From Diplosphaera chodatii (Eukaryota > Chlorophyta > Trebouxiophyceae > Prasiolales > Stichococcaceae): DNA of 64,000 bases. Below, piece by piece: positions 12,075 to 24,014 of the stretch (its first letter is position 1; the number at the start of each line of letters is the position of its first letter). A program made the position numbers and the translations under genes. Location: positions 868,001 to 932,000 of the forward strand of contig JAALGY010000016.1 in NCBI GenBank assembly GCA_032358165.1, written 5' to 3'. The notes under the pieces are model-generated. The model made no database searches. It saw only the letters and a list, made by a program, of their open reading frames with translations, and was not told where the DNA came from.

Positions 12075-15000
12075 ATGGCACGGTTCCTCATCGTATGGGG
12101 GCTCGACGTTAACGCTTGGAGCCGAGAAGAGGAGGTCATGGACAGTCACGGTGATCTTGGGGTTTGCTCTGTGGGAATGTCATTTCGGAGCACCCCGCTA
12201 CACATGCTATGTGCTGGTCGCTTGAGCTGGTCGCAGCCCCGCAGGATAGGCAGACCTGCAATCGATATTGAGCGCAGGCTGCTCACGGCCTATCCAGCTG
12301 CATGAGGAGGGCAACACGGCGTGGTGCGCAGCGTGCTTCCCAGACACGCTGGCTACGCTAGCCTGTGCAGACACTTTGCAGCGTGCGCTCTCTGTTCACC
12401 GCTCCATCAGTGTCCACATTGAAGTATGTGTGTCAGCCATTTGCCCTCATAGCAGAGCATGTGACCTGCAGAGCTCGCTCTGAGCAGCACTTGTAGCACG
12501 CACCTCATTCTTGACAGTGCTGCTGTCTCTGCAGATGAATTTGACGAGCTGCAGATGTGCATAGAGCCACACTGGTACGACCTGGGCGGCAACAGCGAGG
12601 CAATAGCTACAGCAGACCTGGTCGAGCTGGTCGAGTGGCTGGGCTGCCGGAAGCAGCGGCGCGAGCTGCCACAGCCCGAGGCAGTGTGCGTGGCGCGCGG
12701 CGCGGCTGCCATTCTGGCAGCAGTCACAACTGCTGGCGGGGCGCAGGCGATTGCGAAGGCAGACCCCGTAGCGGCCTTCTACCTGTGCCACAGCCTCATG
12801 CAGGCGGTTGGCGACATCCGCCGCCGCTGGCTGCCCAGCGGCATGCTGAGTCGTGTGGAAGACGCCTTTGCTGTGCTGGCGCCAAACTTTCTGATGTATG
12901 CGCTGGAGGACCTGTGCAAGGGCAGCGCTGGGTCCCCACAGCGCACCTGCAACGCCAGCCGGCTGATGCATGCTTTCCTGCAGCGATACGATTACAAGAC
13001 GCTCGATGGAAGGGCTGTGCCCGGGCTTGCTGAGGTGGGTCCAGGGCACACTCATTCGCTGTCAATGGTGCGCATGTTGGTGTTGGTCCATGGACATTAG
13101 CAAGTGCTGCCTCAGTGGGTTAGCATATTCATTGGATATGATGTGCTCAGCTCTCTCCGTGCACATGCCTCTGAGTGAGTTGGTGCAGTTGCACAAATAG
13201 AGCCAGGTGTCCAGAAGTTCAGCCGTTGCTGCAGCCGTGCTGACGTGCATCTCTGTTTGGTCGCAGCCACTGCCATCAGCAGCCCTCAAGCTGCTGCAAG
13301 CAGTCACACAGACGCTCCTGGAATTGGCAGCAAGCATCGACAGGGCAACCACGATGCGGGAGCAGCAAAGCACACGGCGCCCCGCTCAGCTGGTGCAGTC
13401 CCCGCTTGACGGGGCGCAAGAGTCCAGCATCTGGCTGCAGCTAGCAGCTGGCAGCCTGCTGCGCTGCATGAAGATGCCAGGGTGGTGCAGGACTGTTGAC
13501 GAGCAGCAGCTGTTGGACACCCTTGGACAGCTGGTTCAAAACGTAAGGGTCATGCCTGCTGCGGCTCAGTCAAGCGTGTCATGCGCTGGGCCCCATGTCA
13601 GACTGCCAGGCTCCACATGGAAACAGAAACAATGCTTGAGTAGCGGGCTGTCCTTCATGTACGTAATGCAACCAGCAACATACTACTTACGTTGCCTAGC
13701 TGGTCCATTCTGCAGGTGGTCGTCTTCATGCACCTGAACAACCGGGCCGTTGCTGCGGGGCTCTGGCCTTCTCAATCCAGCCTGCCAGCTGCTACTTGCG
13801 TGGGGCAACTGCTTCAGGCTGTCATGGCCATGTCGCCGACTGTGAACGTGTTCATGCTGCCGATCGCTGGTGCGCTCGGTGTACGTCGACCACAAGCAAC
13901 CCTTTGTGCTGAACCAATTTGACACTGCCTGTGCTAACATGTGCAATGCTCATCCAAAGTGATCAGCGGTCAAGGCTCGGCCCCCTGGCACCGCACGAGT
14001 GCAATTGTCAGCAGACCACCAAGTAACACACATGGCAGCTGGATGTAGACTACAGGGCTGCAATTGCAGGATGTCTGCTTTGCTTTCCTTTGCAGAACGG
14101 GCGGCGCGCGCTGCTGCGGGGTGGCCAGCCCTGCATGCTGCTGCCTTGAAGGGCTTGTGCAATGCTGTTGAACATCTGGCTTCCCCGCAGCATGCCAGCC
14201 TGCTGCTGTACCTGTCGCTCCTGGCAGTGTGCACCCGCCAAGGTTTGCACATGCATCAACGCATTGGTTCATACCTGCCCGATGCACCCAGCATTCAAGT
14301 TTGGCTCCTTGCTGCCAGGTGTTGCAGCTGGCGCGCTGCACATGTAACAGCAATACGCAGCCAATTTATCACAATTTGATCAGACTGAGTTGATCGCCAT
14401 GCAGATGATCCCTGCAAGAAGGACGTCTGCACCCTGCTGACGCAGCTGGCCCGCATCCAGCAGCTGGCCACACATTGGGTCAGCACTCCCCCGCAGGAGC
14501 TGCCTGCCAGCGAGGCAGCAGAGCGCCTGCCTGTGCTTGTGGAGCAGCTCCAGCCCGAGGATCAGGTGCGGAGCATGCTACGCTGCATCACCAGACAGGC
14601 TCTCTGCCAAAAGCGGATGCATCAGCCTGCGTGCTGTGGTGCCAAGCCTCGTCAGTGGCATGGTGGCTGTGCTGCTCGCAGTTGGTCCTGCTGATGGACC
14701 TGAACCTCTTCAGCTTGACCACAGTCATGAAGGTGGGTGGCTGTACAAGTCTGTGCATCGCTTGCTGCCTTCAGGACACTGGCCGTCTCTGTGGCAGGAT
14801 ATGCACCTTCTGTTAGCAGTCATTTACTAGTGAGGCACAGTTGACGTGCTTCAGAGTGTGCTCGACGGCTCCAGTGGCGGCTCAAGTGCGAGTGCACGCA
14901 GCACCGGCTGTATCTTTGATTCGGGAGCAGTAGATGCCCTTGCTGCGGCCCTGCAGGTTGCTCATCTGTCCTGCTGTCGAATATGCAGTTGCTGATACCG

Positions 15001-17240
15001 TCACATATCTATTTGCCACAGCCCCTAACTTGCCGAACATCCTCTGTGCTGGACGGCTGGCCAGCAGCAGCACAACGCAAAGCCTGAACGTAAAGCAATG
15101 AATCCCCTACCTAAGCAAGTCCCAAATAGTGGTGGCTTGCACTGTGCAGGTGCAGCCATGCAAGAACTTGCGCGGCCTTAACATTGATATGATGGTCGAC
15201 CTGAAGGAGAGCTGCCTTGCGCCTGGGCTGTTCAATGCTGTCAACACCTTGCTGCAAGCCTCAGATGTGCGGACATGCCCACAGCCTTTGCATTCTCAAC
15301 ATGTTCTCCTGCTTCTTTGCTTATCCAAATCGGAGCTCTAACGAATTTGCGTGGCTGCCAGACTGCACTGACGATGATTGGCATCATGATGTGCAAGCGG
15401 AGTGATGAATCCTTTTGTGCGTATTGCAGTGTGCCAAAACCGCAGCTGAGACAGGAAAGCCATGGCCAGGGGATGCCATTGCTGCAGTTGTAAGCGGCGC
15501 TCTTGGCGGCTATTGGCTCGCGCATGCAGAGGCTGCAGCGCGGCAGGCCCGTCCCGCCACAGCACCTGGGGACGGGCAGTCGAGCCTGTTTACGCCGCAC
15601 GAGACACGGCTTGATGCCGCCAACACCCTGGCAACAGTCGCGCACTGCATCACCCTGCCTGTGGCGTGCACTTTGGCCAAGCACAACCTGGTTGGGCCCC
15701 TGCTGCGGGTGAGCTGCATCTTTGTCCGCTGGCTTGATGCACGCCAGCCTCGTGTGCCATCACAGCTGATCAGTGCTGCTGTCTGTTATCAAGCAGTGCT
15801 CTCAGGCTGCCAACCTGTGCTAGGCTGAAAGCGCAGATGAGAACATGAGAACATGTTGTTGAGGGCAGCAGTCCGCAGATGGGTGCTGTTGTAGTGAAAG
15901 TACGACAGACCATAGTTCCAAATGTCAGGCCCTCGTCAATGCAGGCGCTGCCCTGGCATGCACCAGCGGCGGATGCTGCAGTAGACCCCATTCGGGCGTG
16001 GTGGACAAGCGTGCATGGGACCCTGGGTGTTACCCACATCCTGTCGGCGGTCCTGGAGGCTGATGCGGCTGCATACCATGCTGCACTGCTAGATGGCAGC
16101 TGGACGGCAGCAATTAAGCGCATCAGGTACGCTCCAGCTTTTGGCAACCATGCCATGCAATCTGTGTGCTGCTGTGCTCCTGCCTCGATCCGAGTCTTGC
16201 AAGTCTGGCATCGGAAGTTTTCTGGAAACGCATCAGCAAGCATGATTTTGTTGCTGCTGACATAGGGACGTGAAGCCGCCACCATCGCAGGCTGCAGCGT
16301 GGGCTGACAGTGTTCAGGAAATGATGAATCAGTGGCCGCCGGTGCCGCCAGTGACGAGAGCTACCAGAAGAGGCAGCCGCCGCACAGCAACTTGCGCTGC
16401 AGCGGCTCCAGACGCCGAGGCTGTGGCAGCAGCGGAGCGCGCCATGCAGGAGCTGCTGGTGCGAACGGCAGCGGCCAAACGTGTCCTGCAATGGCTTCTA
16501 TCGAGCTATCATGTCAGTGACGTCAGGCCGAATCAGGAATGGCTGGCATTGCTGTCTGTGTATGCATATTATCCGTGGCACATGCAGTCGGATTCTGCGT
16601 CATGAGTTCTCAGCCTCAGCAGCATTTGCCAGGCATCGATGTTTCGATGTTTTGGATGAGGCAGTGCATGTCGGTGACGATGCAGCAGATTATGCAGGCT
16701 GAAGAAAGTTCCAGTGGAGCCTCCACCCAGCCTGGCAAGGCGGCGAGTAAACGTGCCCGCAGGAAGGCAGCCAAGCAGCAAGCTGTGGTCGGCAGCAACC
16801 ATGCACATGTTGCAGAACGAGCGTCTGCCGCCGCTGCAGCATCACCCTCCAACCAAGCACAAACGAGTGAGCTGATGGAGAGCAAGCCTGCAGCAGGTGC
16901 TGCGCAGCCAGCTGTCGCTGATGGAGCACCGCAGGCAGCAGCAGTCATCGTGCATGACAACCCAGGCATTGAAGACCTGCCGACCCGGCAGGCAGCAGTT
17001 TCCACCACGGCAGCAACGGAAGCAGAATGGTGGCGCTGCCCGCTGAGCGGCAAGGTCATGCGGGACCCGGTGCTGTACGGCGATGGTGGTCACAGCTTCG
17101 AGCGGGAGGCCCTGGAGGAGTGGTTGGCGGCCAACCCTGGGGTGGACCCGCTCAGCAGGCAGCCGCTGGCGCCGAGGGCAGGCAGCGCCCTGCCCAATCA
17201 TGCGCTGCGTAACATCATTCAGCAGCTGCATTTGTTGTGA
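12075..17240 (+). CDS. U3: RRM-like / helical / U-box protein, predicted E3 ubiquitin ligase
   Basis: Exons: 12075-12150, 12278-12382, 12535-13034, 13267-13542, 13716-13869, 14096-14242, 14405-14565, 14682-14732, 14855-14956, 15150-15266, 15430-15708, 15945-16126, 16266-16458, 16698-17240. They give 961 residues and all phases match U1. The protein starts MARFLIVWGLDVNAWSREEE, and exon 2 carries LHEEGNTAWCAACF, among the clearest RRM-like strand pairs in the array. Exon 5 ends nine codons later than in most copies (VFMLPIAG), as in U10 (FSVLPTVG). Exon 9 reads GCIFDSGAVDALAAALQ, an ARM-like helix pair. Exon 14 carries KRARRKAAKQQ and a U-box at 891-961 (CPLSGKVMRDPVLYG, EEWL, LPNHALRNII). A TGTAA motif, a common green-algal polyadenylation signal, lies at 17380, about 140 bases past the stop. 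No defect is visible. Confidence 0.85.
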
Positions 17241-18811
17241 CAATAAGCAGGCATCAGTCATCAGCTCAGGTGACTCGACTGTCGCTGTTGAGCGAGGGGC
17301 ACTTGTGAGGGGCGAGCTTTCAATCGTTGGTGCTGATTGGGAATAGCGGAAGCTAGCTGGGCTATGCTCGCAAGCACTCTGTAATTGCAGTAGTTGCAAA
17401 ACATATGGTAACACCAACTCCACAAGAGGAGAAGCACCGTGCGTGGCTGCCCTGGCATCTAGAGTGCAGCCTTATTGGCCGAATTCATGTGCAGTCATGT
17501 CCCTTTAAAAACTTGCAAGCAGCTGCAGGTCAGACACACAATAACCTGCCATCAAGGTAGCAGCCGGAGGCGCCTCAGCCCATATCTGCTCGGCATATGC
17601 CTTGCCAGGATGGCGACAGATGGACATGTACGATATGATACCAGCATCATTGCACCGCCCCACCCACCATTGCTGACCATACACTCAAGTGGGCACTCCT
17701 TGCCATCGTCAAGGACCCTCATAGAAGTGGACCTTGGGACTTGATGGCGGTCACATTCTGAGTATTTTCATGTACCATCCAGCCTTGCCGCTCTTGCTTC
17801 TCCCCGTCCCGCAGCTACATGCAGGGGACAACAGCATTCCGTCGGCAATCCTGACAGTATGAAATTTCGACGTAGCTGTGTGTAGGACTCACTTGACACC
17901 CATCACAACCGACCAACCCATCTCATGCGCTATGCAGCAGTGTGATGATACGGCAGTGGCGTGAATGCGGCATCCATGTATGTCAACATGAAAGCCCACA
18001 GTTGGCACCTGGTGTGCATGCCGTGGCGCAAAGCGGCTGCTGCTGCCTGGTTGGACCTTCTGCTGTGGCTGTTTGGCGTGCTGCGTGGGGACCTGCAGCC
18101 CTGTGGTACAATACAGACCCAATGCACGTCCATATCGAAGCTACAGAATCTCTTGCCAAGCACAACACCTCGTCAAACTTGCATTGCCCCGCCATGGTCT
18201 ATCAGATCTAGTCCAGATTGTGATTGCATGAACGACACGCATGGTTGTGCAGCACCTTGGGTGTGGGCTGGCCACGTGAGTCTGTCGCCAGGTCGTCTTG
18301 GCTGTCCAGCAGCGCCTGCAGAGCAAAGCACGGGTACAACCCTGAGTCAATTGCCACAGCAAAACTGGCAAATGTCACACGAAGTGTGATGTGCTCCTGC
18401 ACGACATAGCAAAGCAGGTATTCAACGTGGCAGCATCGGTCCTCGCAGTGCATAGCTAGGGGAGTGCACAGACTTCAGCTGTTCTTGCAGCTCATCAAGA
18501 TGTGCGTCTCGCATGTCCTGCTCACCACACTGTCGCCTTCATTGGGCAGGGGCACAGGCGGCAATGGCGCCCTGTAGCTCATTGCTTTGCGCATGCTATT
18601 GAAGTGGTGTCGCACCTGCACTGCAGCAGAGCAGCATACATCAACACACTTCGAAGGAACGCACAAGCTGTGTCTGGCTGTGCAACAGTGCCGCCGGTCT
18701 TGCCTAGCTTCGTGTGTTCAAAGCAACAAGTGTGAAGTTCATGCAACACAAACTCAAGAGCGGTGTGCCTGGCAGCAAATCATGACTGCAATGCACCTGC
18801 AGCTTGCAAAT
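17241..18811. other. intergenic between U3 and the TIR-NB-LRR gene (tail to tail)
   Basis: These 1.57 kb lie between the stop codons of two convergent genes. They hold the U3 3' UTR (TGTAA at 17380) and presumably the 3' UTR of the receptor gene. Open frames here, the longest at 17961-18389, lack the CAG-rich codon bias and family motifs of the real exons. I see no third gene. Confidence 0.55.
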
Positions 18812-21196
18812 TTAGTGTTGGCGAGGGCCTGCTGGCCTCCAGCGGCACGGGTTGTTGTGTGGCCCACCCGCCGAGAGGCAAACTGCGTAGACAGCACATC
18901 CGATGGCAGCAGCCACACAGACTCCGCACAGCCACAGCGACATCAACCTGCACAGGCACATCAGATGCAGCATGAAGATAGTGTGACAGGCCGCACACTC
19001 AGGCTCCAACAACACCCCAATGCAGTTGCTGCATGGCATATCTGCATGTGAGATACATGACCTTGATGGGCATGTGGATTCTGGCGGCCACGGCTCAGCA
19101 GGCCAGCTGCTGTTAGTCCTGAGAGAGTCTTCCGCCGTGCTGCTGGACTCTGGCGGCCAAGGCTCCGAAGACCAGCTGCTGCTGGTCGGCAGACACTCTG
19201 CCGCCGGCTTGCTATGGCTCTCAGACCAGAAGCTGCAGGTAAATGGACACTCTTCTGCAGGGCTGTCCATCTGCACCACTAGGGTGGACAGCCTGCCAAC
19301 ACTGTCCGGCAGCTGTCGCAGTGCCCAGCACCCCCTGACGTCCAGCGCCGCCAAGCTGACAAGGTGGCCGATGCTATCTGGCAGCTGTAGCAACACCGGG
19401 CAATCGCTGCCAACCAGCGTCTGCAAGCTGGAAAGGCTGCCAATGCTGTCTGGCAACTGTCGCAGCGCCCAGCATCCGCTGACATCCAGCCGTTGCAACC
19501 TCGAAAGCCTGCCAATGCTGTTCGGCAGCTGCTGCAACATGCTGCAATACTTGATGTGCAACAGCTCCAAGCTGGGGAGGCTGCCAATGCCATCCGGCAG
19601 CTGTTGCAAGGCCTTGCACATGGTGATGTACAACTTCTGTAAGCTAGACAGGCTGGCAATGCTGTCTGGCAGCTGCTGCAGCGCCGTGCAGTGAGTGAGG
19701 CCCAGCATCTTCAAGCTAACAAGGCTGCTGATGCTGTCTGGCAGCCGCTCTAATGCTCCGCAACCGCTCAGGCACAGCCGCTCGAGATGGGAAAGGCCAC
19801 CAATGCTGTCTGGCAGCTGCTGCAATGCCTGGCACTCGCGGACGTGCAGCGTCTTCAGCATGACAAGGCTTCCAATGCTGTTTGGCAGCTGCTGCAACGC
19901 CTGGCAGTCGGTAAGGTACAACGTTTCCAAGCTGACAAGGCTGCCAATGCTGTCCGGCAGCTGCTGCAGCGCCTTGCAGCGGTGGAGATTTAGTGCTTTC
20001 AAGCTGGCAAGGCTGCCGATGCTGTCTGGCAGCTCCTGCAACGACCAACAATGCCAAACATCCAGTGTGCCGCAGCTGACAAGGCTGCCGATGCTGTCTG
20101 GCAGCTGCCGCAAAGCTGTGCATTCGGTGACCACGAGCCTTTGCAAGCTGGGAAGCTTGCGGATGCTGTTTGGCAGCTTTTGCAGCCCCTGGCACCCGTA
20201 GAAATCTATGTATGTCAACTTGACAAGGCTGCCAATGCTGTCTGGCAGCCGCTGCAGCACACGACACCCCCTGGCGACTAGCGTCACCAAGTTTGACAAG
20301 CTGCCTATGCTGTCTGGCAGCTGCTGCAGCAGCTTACAGGAACTGAGGTTCAGCGTCTTCAGTCTGACCAAGCTGCCAATGCTGTCTGGCAGCTGCTGCA
20401 GTGCATACAGCTCACTGCAGTCTAACACCTCCGCGCTGTCAGTGCTGCCAATGTTGGCGGGCAGCTGCTGCAACGCCCTGCAATTGCTGACCAGCAGCCT
20501 GTGTAAGCGGGGAAGGCTGTTGATGCCGGCTGGCAGCTGCTGCAGCGTGGAGCATTGGCTGATGTCAAGGATCCTCAGGCTTGAAAGGCTGCCGATGCTG
20601 TCTGGCAGCTGCTGCAGCGCCTCGCAGGAGCTGATGTCCAGCGTCTCCAATTTGAACAGGCTGCCGATGCTGCCTGGCAACTGCTGCAGCACCCAGCACT
20701 TGCTGACGTTCAGCATCACCAAGCTGGACAGGCTGCCAATGCTGTTGGGCAGCTGCCGCAGCGCCCAGCAACCGCAAACATCCAGCGTTGCCAAGCTTGA
20801 GAGCCTGCCAATGTTTTCCGGCAGCGACTGCAGATGCTGGATAGATAATCTCAGGTGGCGCAGCGCGGTGCAGGCCGCGATGCTGTCTGGCAGGGAACAT
20901 CCGACAACACCGTTGCCTGACACGTCCAGCACCCGCAGCTGCCCACCGAATGCCCATTGCTGCGGTGCAGCCATGAGTCGCAGGTACAGCAGCTGTCGCG
21001 GCAGGCAAACCTGCTGTGAGCTGCCGCCAGCAGAGCCGTCTGCAGCGCTGTGTTCCAACGAGTGCTGCAGGTCCACAGCCGCCAAACGGCAGTGCTGATG
21101 CCGGCTCATCAGCTGGCTCCATGTCCAGGCTGGTACGACTGAGGCAGCCGATGGCCAGCATCGCAGCCGCGATGCTTCGGCTTTCGGAGTGCCGGC
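18812..21196 (-). repeat. 72-bp LRR-coding tandem repeat plus C-terminal tail exon
   Basis: A single exon encodes about 23 leucine-rich repeats of 24 residues, roughly residues 620-1170, with consensus LxxLxxxxCxxLQQLPDSIGSL. This is the type seen in plant TNLs. The repeat shows at DNA level as a 72-bp tandem array between about 19290 and 20960. After the LRRs an imperfect repeat of about 20 residues occurs twice (SSSWSSEPWPPES and NSSWPAEPWPPES). The last 60 residues contain about 35 mostly hydrophobic residues (around LCGVCVAAAIGCAVYAV) that could form a membrane segment. The stop is at 18812. Confidence 0.88.
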
Positions 21197-24014
21197 CTGC
21201 CAACACAGAGCAGCGACAACCATTGGTGCCCGTTGCTGCAGTTACACATGCAGACAAACACACTGGCGCCACATGCCATACATCCTAGGATTGACTACAC
21301 GATGCTCTTTGGGCAGGCACCTGTGGCAGCGGTCTACTGACGAAAAGGCTGTTGAGTGACCAGCTGGCATGGCGCATTGGCTGCTTGTGAACTTTCTCCG
21401 CCATCTCCACGATGCAATGGTGAGCCTGGACCCTGCAGGGCATGGCGGCCGTTCCCTTGGCACCTCGAATGGTGTGCCGCATGGGAACGTCACACTTGCA
21501 AGCATGTCGCGCTGCAGCAGTAACAGCACGCTCGAAGCGGTCAGCCACCTGCTGTACAGCTCGTTCTCAGAGGTGCGGCAGCTGAGGAGCGTGGCGCCCA
21601 CGCAGGCGGACCACAGCGCCTCCGCGCTGCGCTGCAGCTGTACAGGCGTGGAGGGGTGCTGCACGCCGTCCTCCTCCTCATCCTGCTGCAGGATGCCCGC
21701 CCAGGCCTGCAGCAGGTGCTCCAGGGGCCGGTCGCGCATGAGCAGCGTCGCATCCAGGAAGAAGTGCCTGCAGGCAGCCAGGCATGGCACTAAGGAGGGA
21801 CCCTTTGCCTGGTCCCGGTGCTATGACTGCGGTCGCACCCCTCTCGATCGTAGGCATCGTCCTTCACAGTGCACACATGGCGCCTGTCACAGACGGTGCG
21901 TTTGAGATCCGAAGGTGTTCCGTGCTGTGCCGGTTGCTTGCCTGTGGTTGTCTGACGGCAGATGCTCAAAGCTCCATTGCAGCAGGTCTAGTACAGCCAG
22001 CTCCTTCCCAGTGGCATCGGTCCGTCCGCTGCTGATGTGAGGCGTCGCCAACAGACTCTCGACACCAGCCTGTATGCGATTGCCGCAGCAATGTTATGCA
22101 TGTGTTGCATGTCACGGAAACGACAAGGTTTGTGATCCGTGCAGACGCAGCAGCAAAGCCCATGAGGCACCCACCTCGGCTACGTCGGGCGGCTGGCTGC
22201 GCAGGCCGGCACCCACAACCTGCAGGGCGAGCGGCAGGCAGCCGCACACCGCCAAAGCCCGCTGCACTGCTGCTGCATACCCCGGAGGCGCCTGATCCGC
22301 AGCAAAGGCATGCCGGCACAGCAGCTGCTCTGCCTGCTGTGGCGCCAGGGCCTCGACTGGGCGCACCAGCCACCCAAGAGCGGCGATCTCGGGGTGCAGG
22401 TTGCTGGCATTGCGGCCGGTGAGGACGATGCGGCTGCCGTCTTGCAGGGCATCCAGGCACAGCAGCCCATCTCGCTGCCCCGCAGCCCAGACGTCGTCCA
22501 GCACCAACAGCAACGCACCACCTGCCCTCACACAGTCGCTGAGCTGCTGCTGCTGCTCGGCCGCGCTGTTGGCCCTTGGCATTGAGCTGCTTGCGAGCGC
22601 CTCCATCAGCTGCCGCTGCTTGTCCAGCAAGCGTGCGTCCTGCCCAACCTCGAGAAACACGCGGCTGCTGAAGCACAGGCTGCCACTGCTGAGGCTTTCG
22701 AACAGCTGCCTGGCCAGTGTCGTTTTCCCGATGCCCCCCATGCCGTGCAGGCTGAGCACACGCACGCCGCCGGGCCGGTCAGGCTGCAGCAGCGGGAGCA
22801 GCTTCTGCAGGCATAGGCAGTGAACAACATGAGCTTGCTGCCAAGTTTGGTGCGGTATTCACTGGCGCATAGTGCTGGGGACACGCGCATCTCATGTTTT
22901 ATGGTCATGCCGAGCCTCCACTTGCAAGACGGATCCATTGCAGCGTGGGTTGCATGGGCGCTGGTCATGTCAAATGTCACACCTGCACCCGCGCACCCAG
23001 GTCCACAGCGTATTTGGGCGACTCGCACCTCGTTCGAGCAAGGCGCCGCAGCACCTCCGCAACGATGGCATCGACATGCTCGGTATCCAGCCTGCATACA
23101 AGCCTCAGCCTGTGAATGACAGAGCACTGCTGCAGCACAGCATCCGGGCCGTTGACCACATACTTGCACACATGCTTCAGCAGCCAGCGCAACATGGCAA
23201 GGCTGGGTGGCTATCATGATGTTGGAACACGTCTTACTCACTTGCCGTGCGAGTCCAGCCGGTCGCCTGTGAACCTGCACATTGCGGCAAGATCCCTGCT
23301 GGCCTGCTGCAGCCGCTGCAGCTCTGCTGGCGGTGCACAGCCTTTGCCAGCTGCCTCAACCTGCTGGTGCATATCCTCCTGCAGCGCCGCAAGGTCGCTG
23401 GTGAGGTGGAACACCGGGAACAGCGTCGGTGCGCCCTTGCTGCGCTGCACTGAGACGGGTTCCGGCTGCAGCTGGGGTGCGCGGCCTGCTGCTGAGTCAG
23501 CCGGCCCGATGAAGCTCTGCAGCAGCGGCGGGTGCGGCTGGGCGGGGTGCAGCGCCCAGTGCAGTTCTGCCAGGCAGTAGGCGCTGCGCAGGTAGGCGGG
23601 CGTCAGCACAGCCACCACGATGCTGCAGCCGCGCAAAGCGGCCTCCATCTCCGCATCGGCCGCGTCGCCAAGGCGCAGGCTGGTCTCGTCCAGGAAGGCG
23701 CTGACGCCGTGGCGCCCCAGCTCGCGCTGCAGCCACACCGCGAAGCTGGCCTTCTGCACACCCGCATGGCTGATGAACACCATGTGGCTTGTGCCGCTGG
23801 CCTCCTCGCGACACCTGTGCAATAACGCTGTCAGCATGTCACATCTGATAGGGGGCCGGCTCACCAATGACGACACACTGACTGGACGCACCCAGCAACA
23901 CCCTTGTGGGGGCCTGCGGTGTTGGACTGACCTGCGTACTCCTGACATGCTTGCCAAGACGGCGCGGTGCTGCAGGGTCGCAGCTGACCCAAGCGAGTCC
24001 TTTGCACACCACAC
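18812..24014 (-). CDS. TIR-NB-ARC-LRR (TNL-type) immune receptor
   Basis: Exons on the minus strand that join in phase: 23837 (or an ATG at 24014)-23242 TIR; 23091-22983 linker; 22804-22116 NB-ARC; 22031-21957 and 21767-21549 ARC2; 21432-21393 MHD-like region; 21196-18812 LRRs and tail. From 23837 this gives 1,370 residues. TIR: VFISHAG, then CLAEL with Glu91 at the NADase catalytic position. NB-ARC: P-loop GMGGIGKTT (256-264, Lys262), kinase 2 LLLVLDDVW (Asp338-339), RNBS-B GSRIVLTGRN, GLPL as CLPLAL. The MHD position reads A-H-H followed by CIVEMAEKV. About 23 LRRs follow, then a Ser/Pro tail with a hydrophobic stretch. In land plants this class senses pathogen effectors, and the activated TIR cleaves NAD+. 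It lies antisense inside the U-box array. The start and the 21432-21393 exon are least certain; a further 5' exon is possible because a good acceptor precedes 23814. Confidence 0.88.
21549..22804 (-). other. NB-ARC nucleotide-binding switch (three exons)
   Basis: The large exon 22804-22116 carries the P-loop, RNBS-A (FSSRVFLEVGQD), kinase 2, RNBS-B, a stretch like RNBS-C (LVRPVEALAPQQAEQLL) and GLPL. Two short exons, 22031-21957 and 21767-21549, supply the winged-helix part, with LDLLQWSFEHLP joined in frame to HFFLDATLLM. All phases fit (2, 2, 2). The preceding linker exon 23091-22983 ends in VDLGARVQ and joins KLLPLL, matching the conserved start of NB-ARC domains in plant NLRs. Confidence 0.88.
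23242..23814 (-). other. TIR domain exon
   Basis: The exon encodes the whole TIR fold. Box 1 is SHMVFISHAG, the alphaA region holds FAVWLQRELGRHGVSAFLD, the central strand is GCSIVVAVLTPAYLRS, and the segment SAYCLAELHWAL carries the Glu needed for NAD+ cleavage in SARM1 and plant TIRs. The exon runs on through a Gln-rich helix (about residues 130-190) to the donor GGCAA/GTGAGT at 23242. The upstream acceptor GCACAG sits before 23814, so a short first exon may exist. Confidence 0.9.

Noticed and set aside
17961..18389. Open frame of 142 residues in the gap after U3
   Set aside because: No motif, no family similarity and a codon use unlike the real exons; probably chance in GC-rich DNA.
19290..20960. 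CRISPR-like periodicity
   Set aside because: The 72-bp period is a coding LRR repeat without spacers, in a eukaryotic gene.
19020..21098. Several long plus-strand open frames rich in repeated MLSGSCC/LPMLSG units
   Set aside because: They are the complement of the 72-bp LRR repeat. Only the minus strand gives a coherent LRR consensus joined to NB-ARC and TIR.
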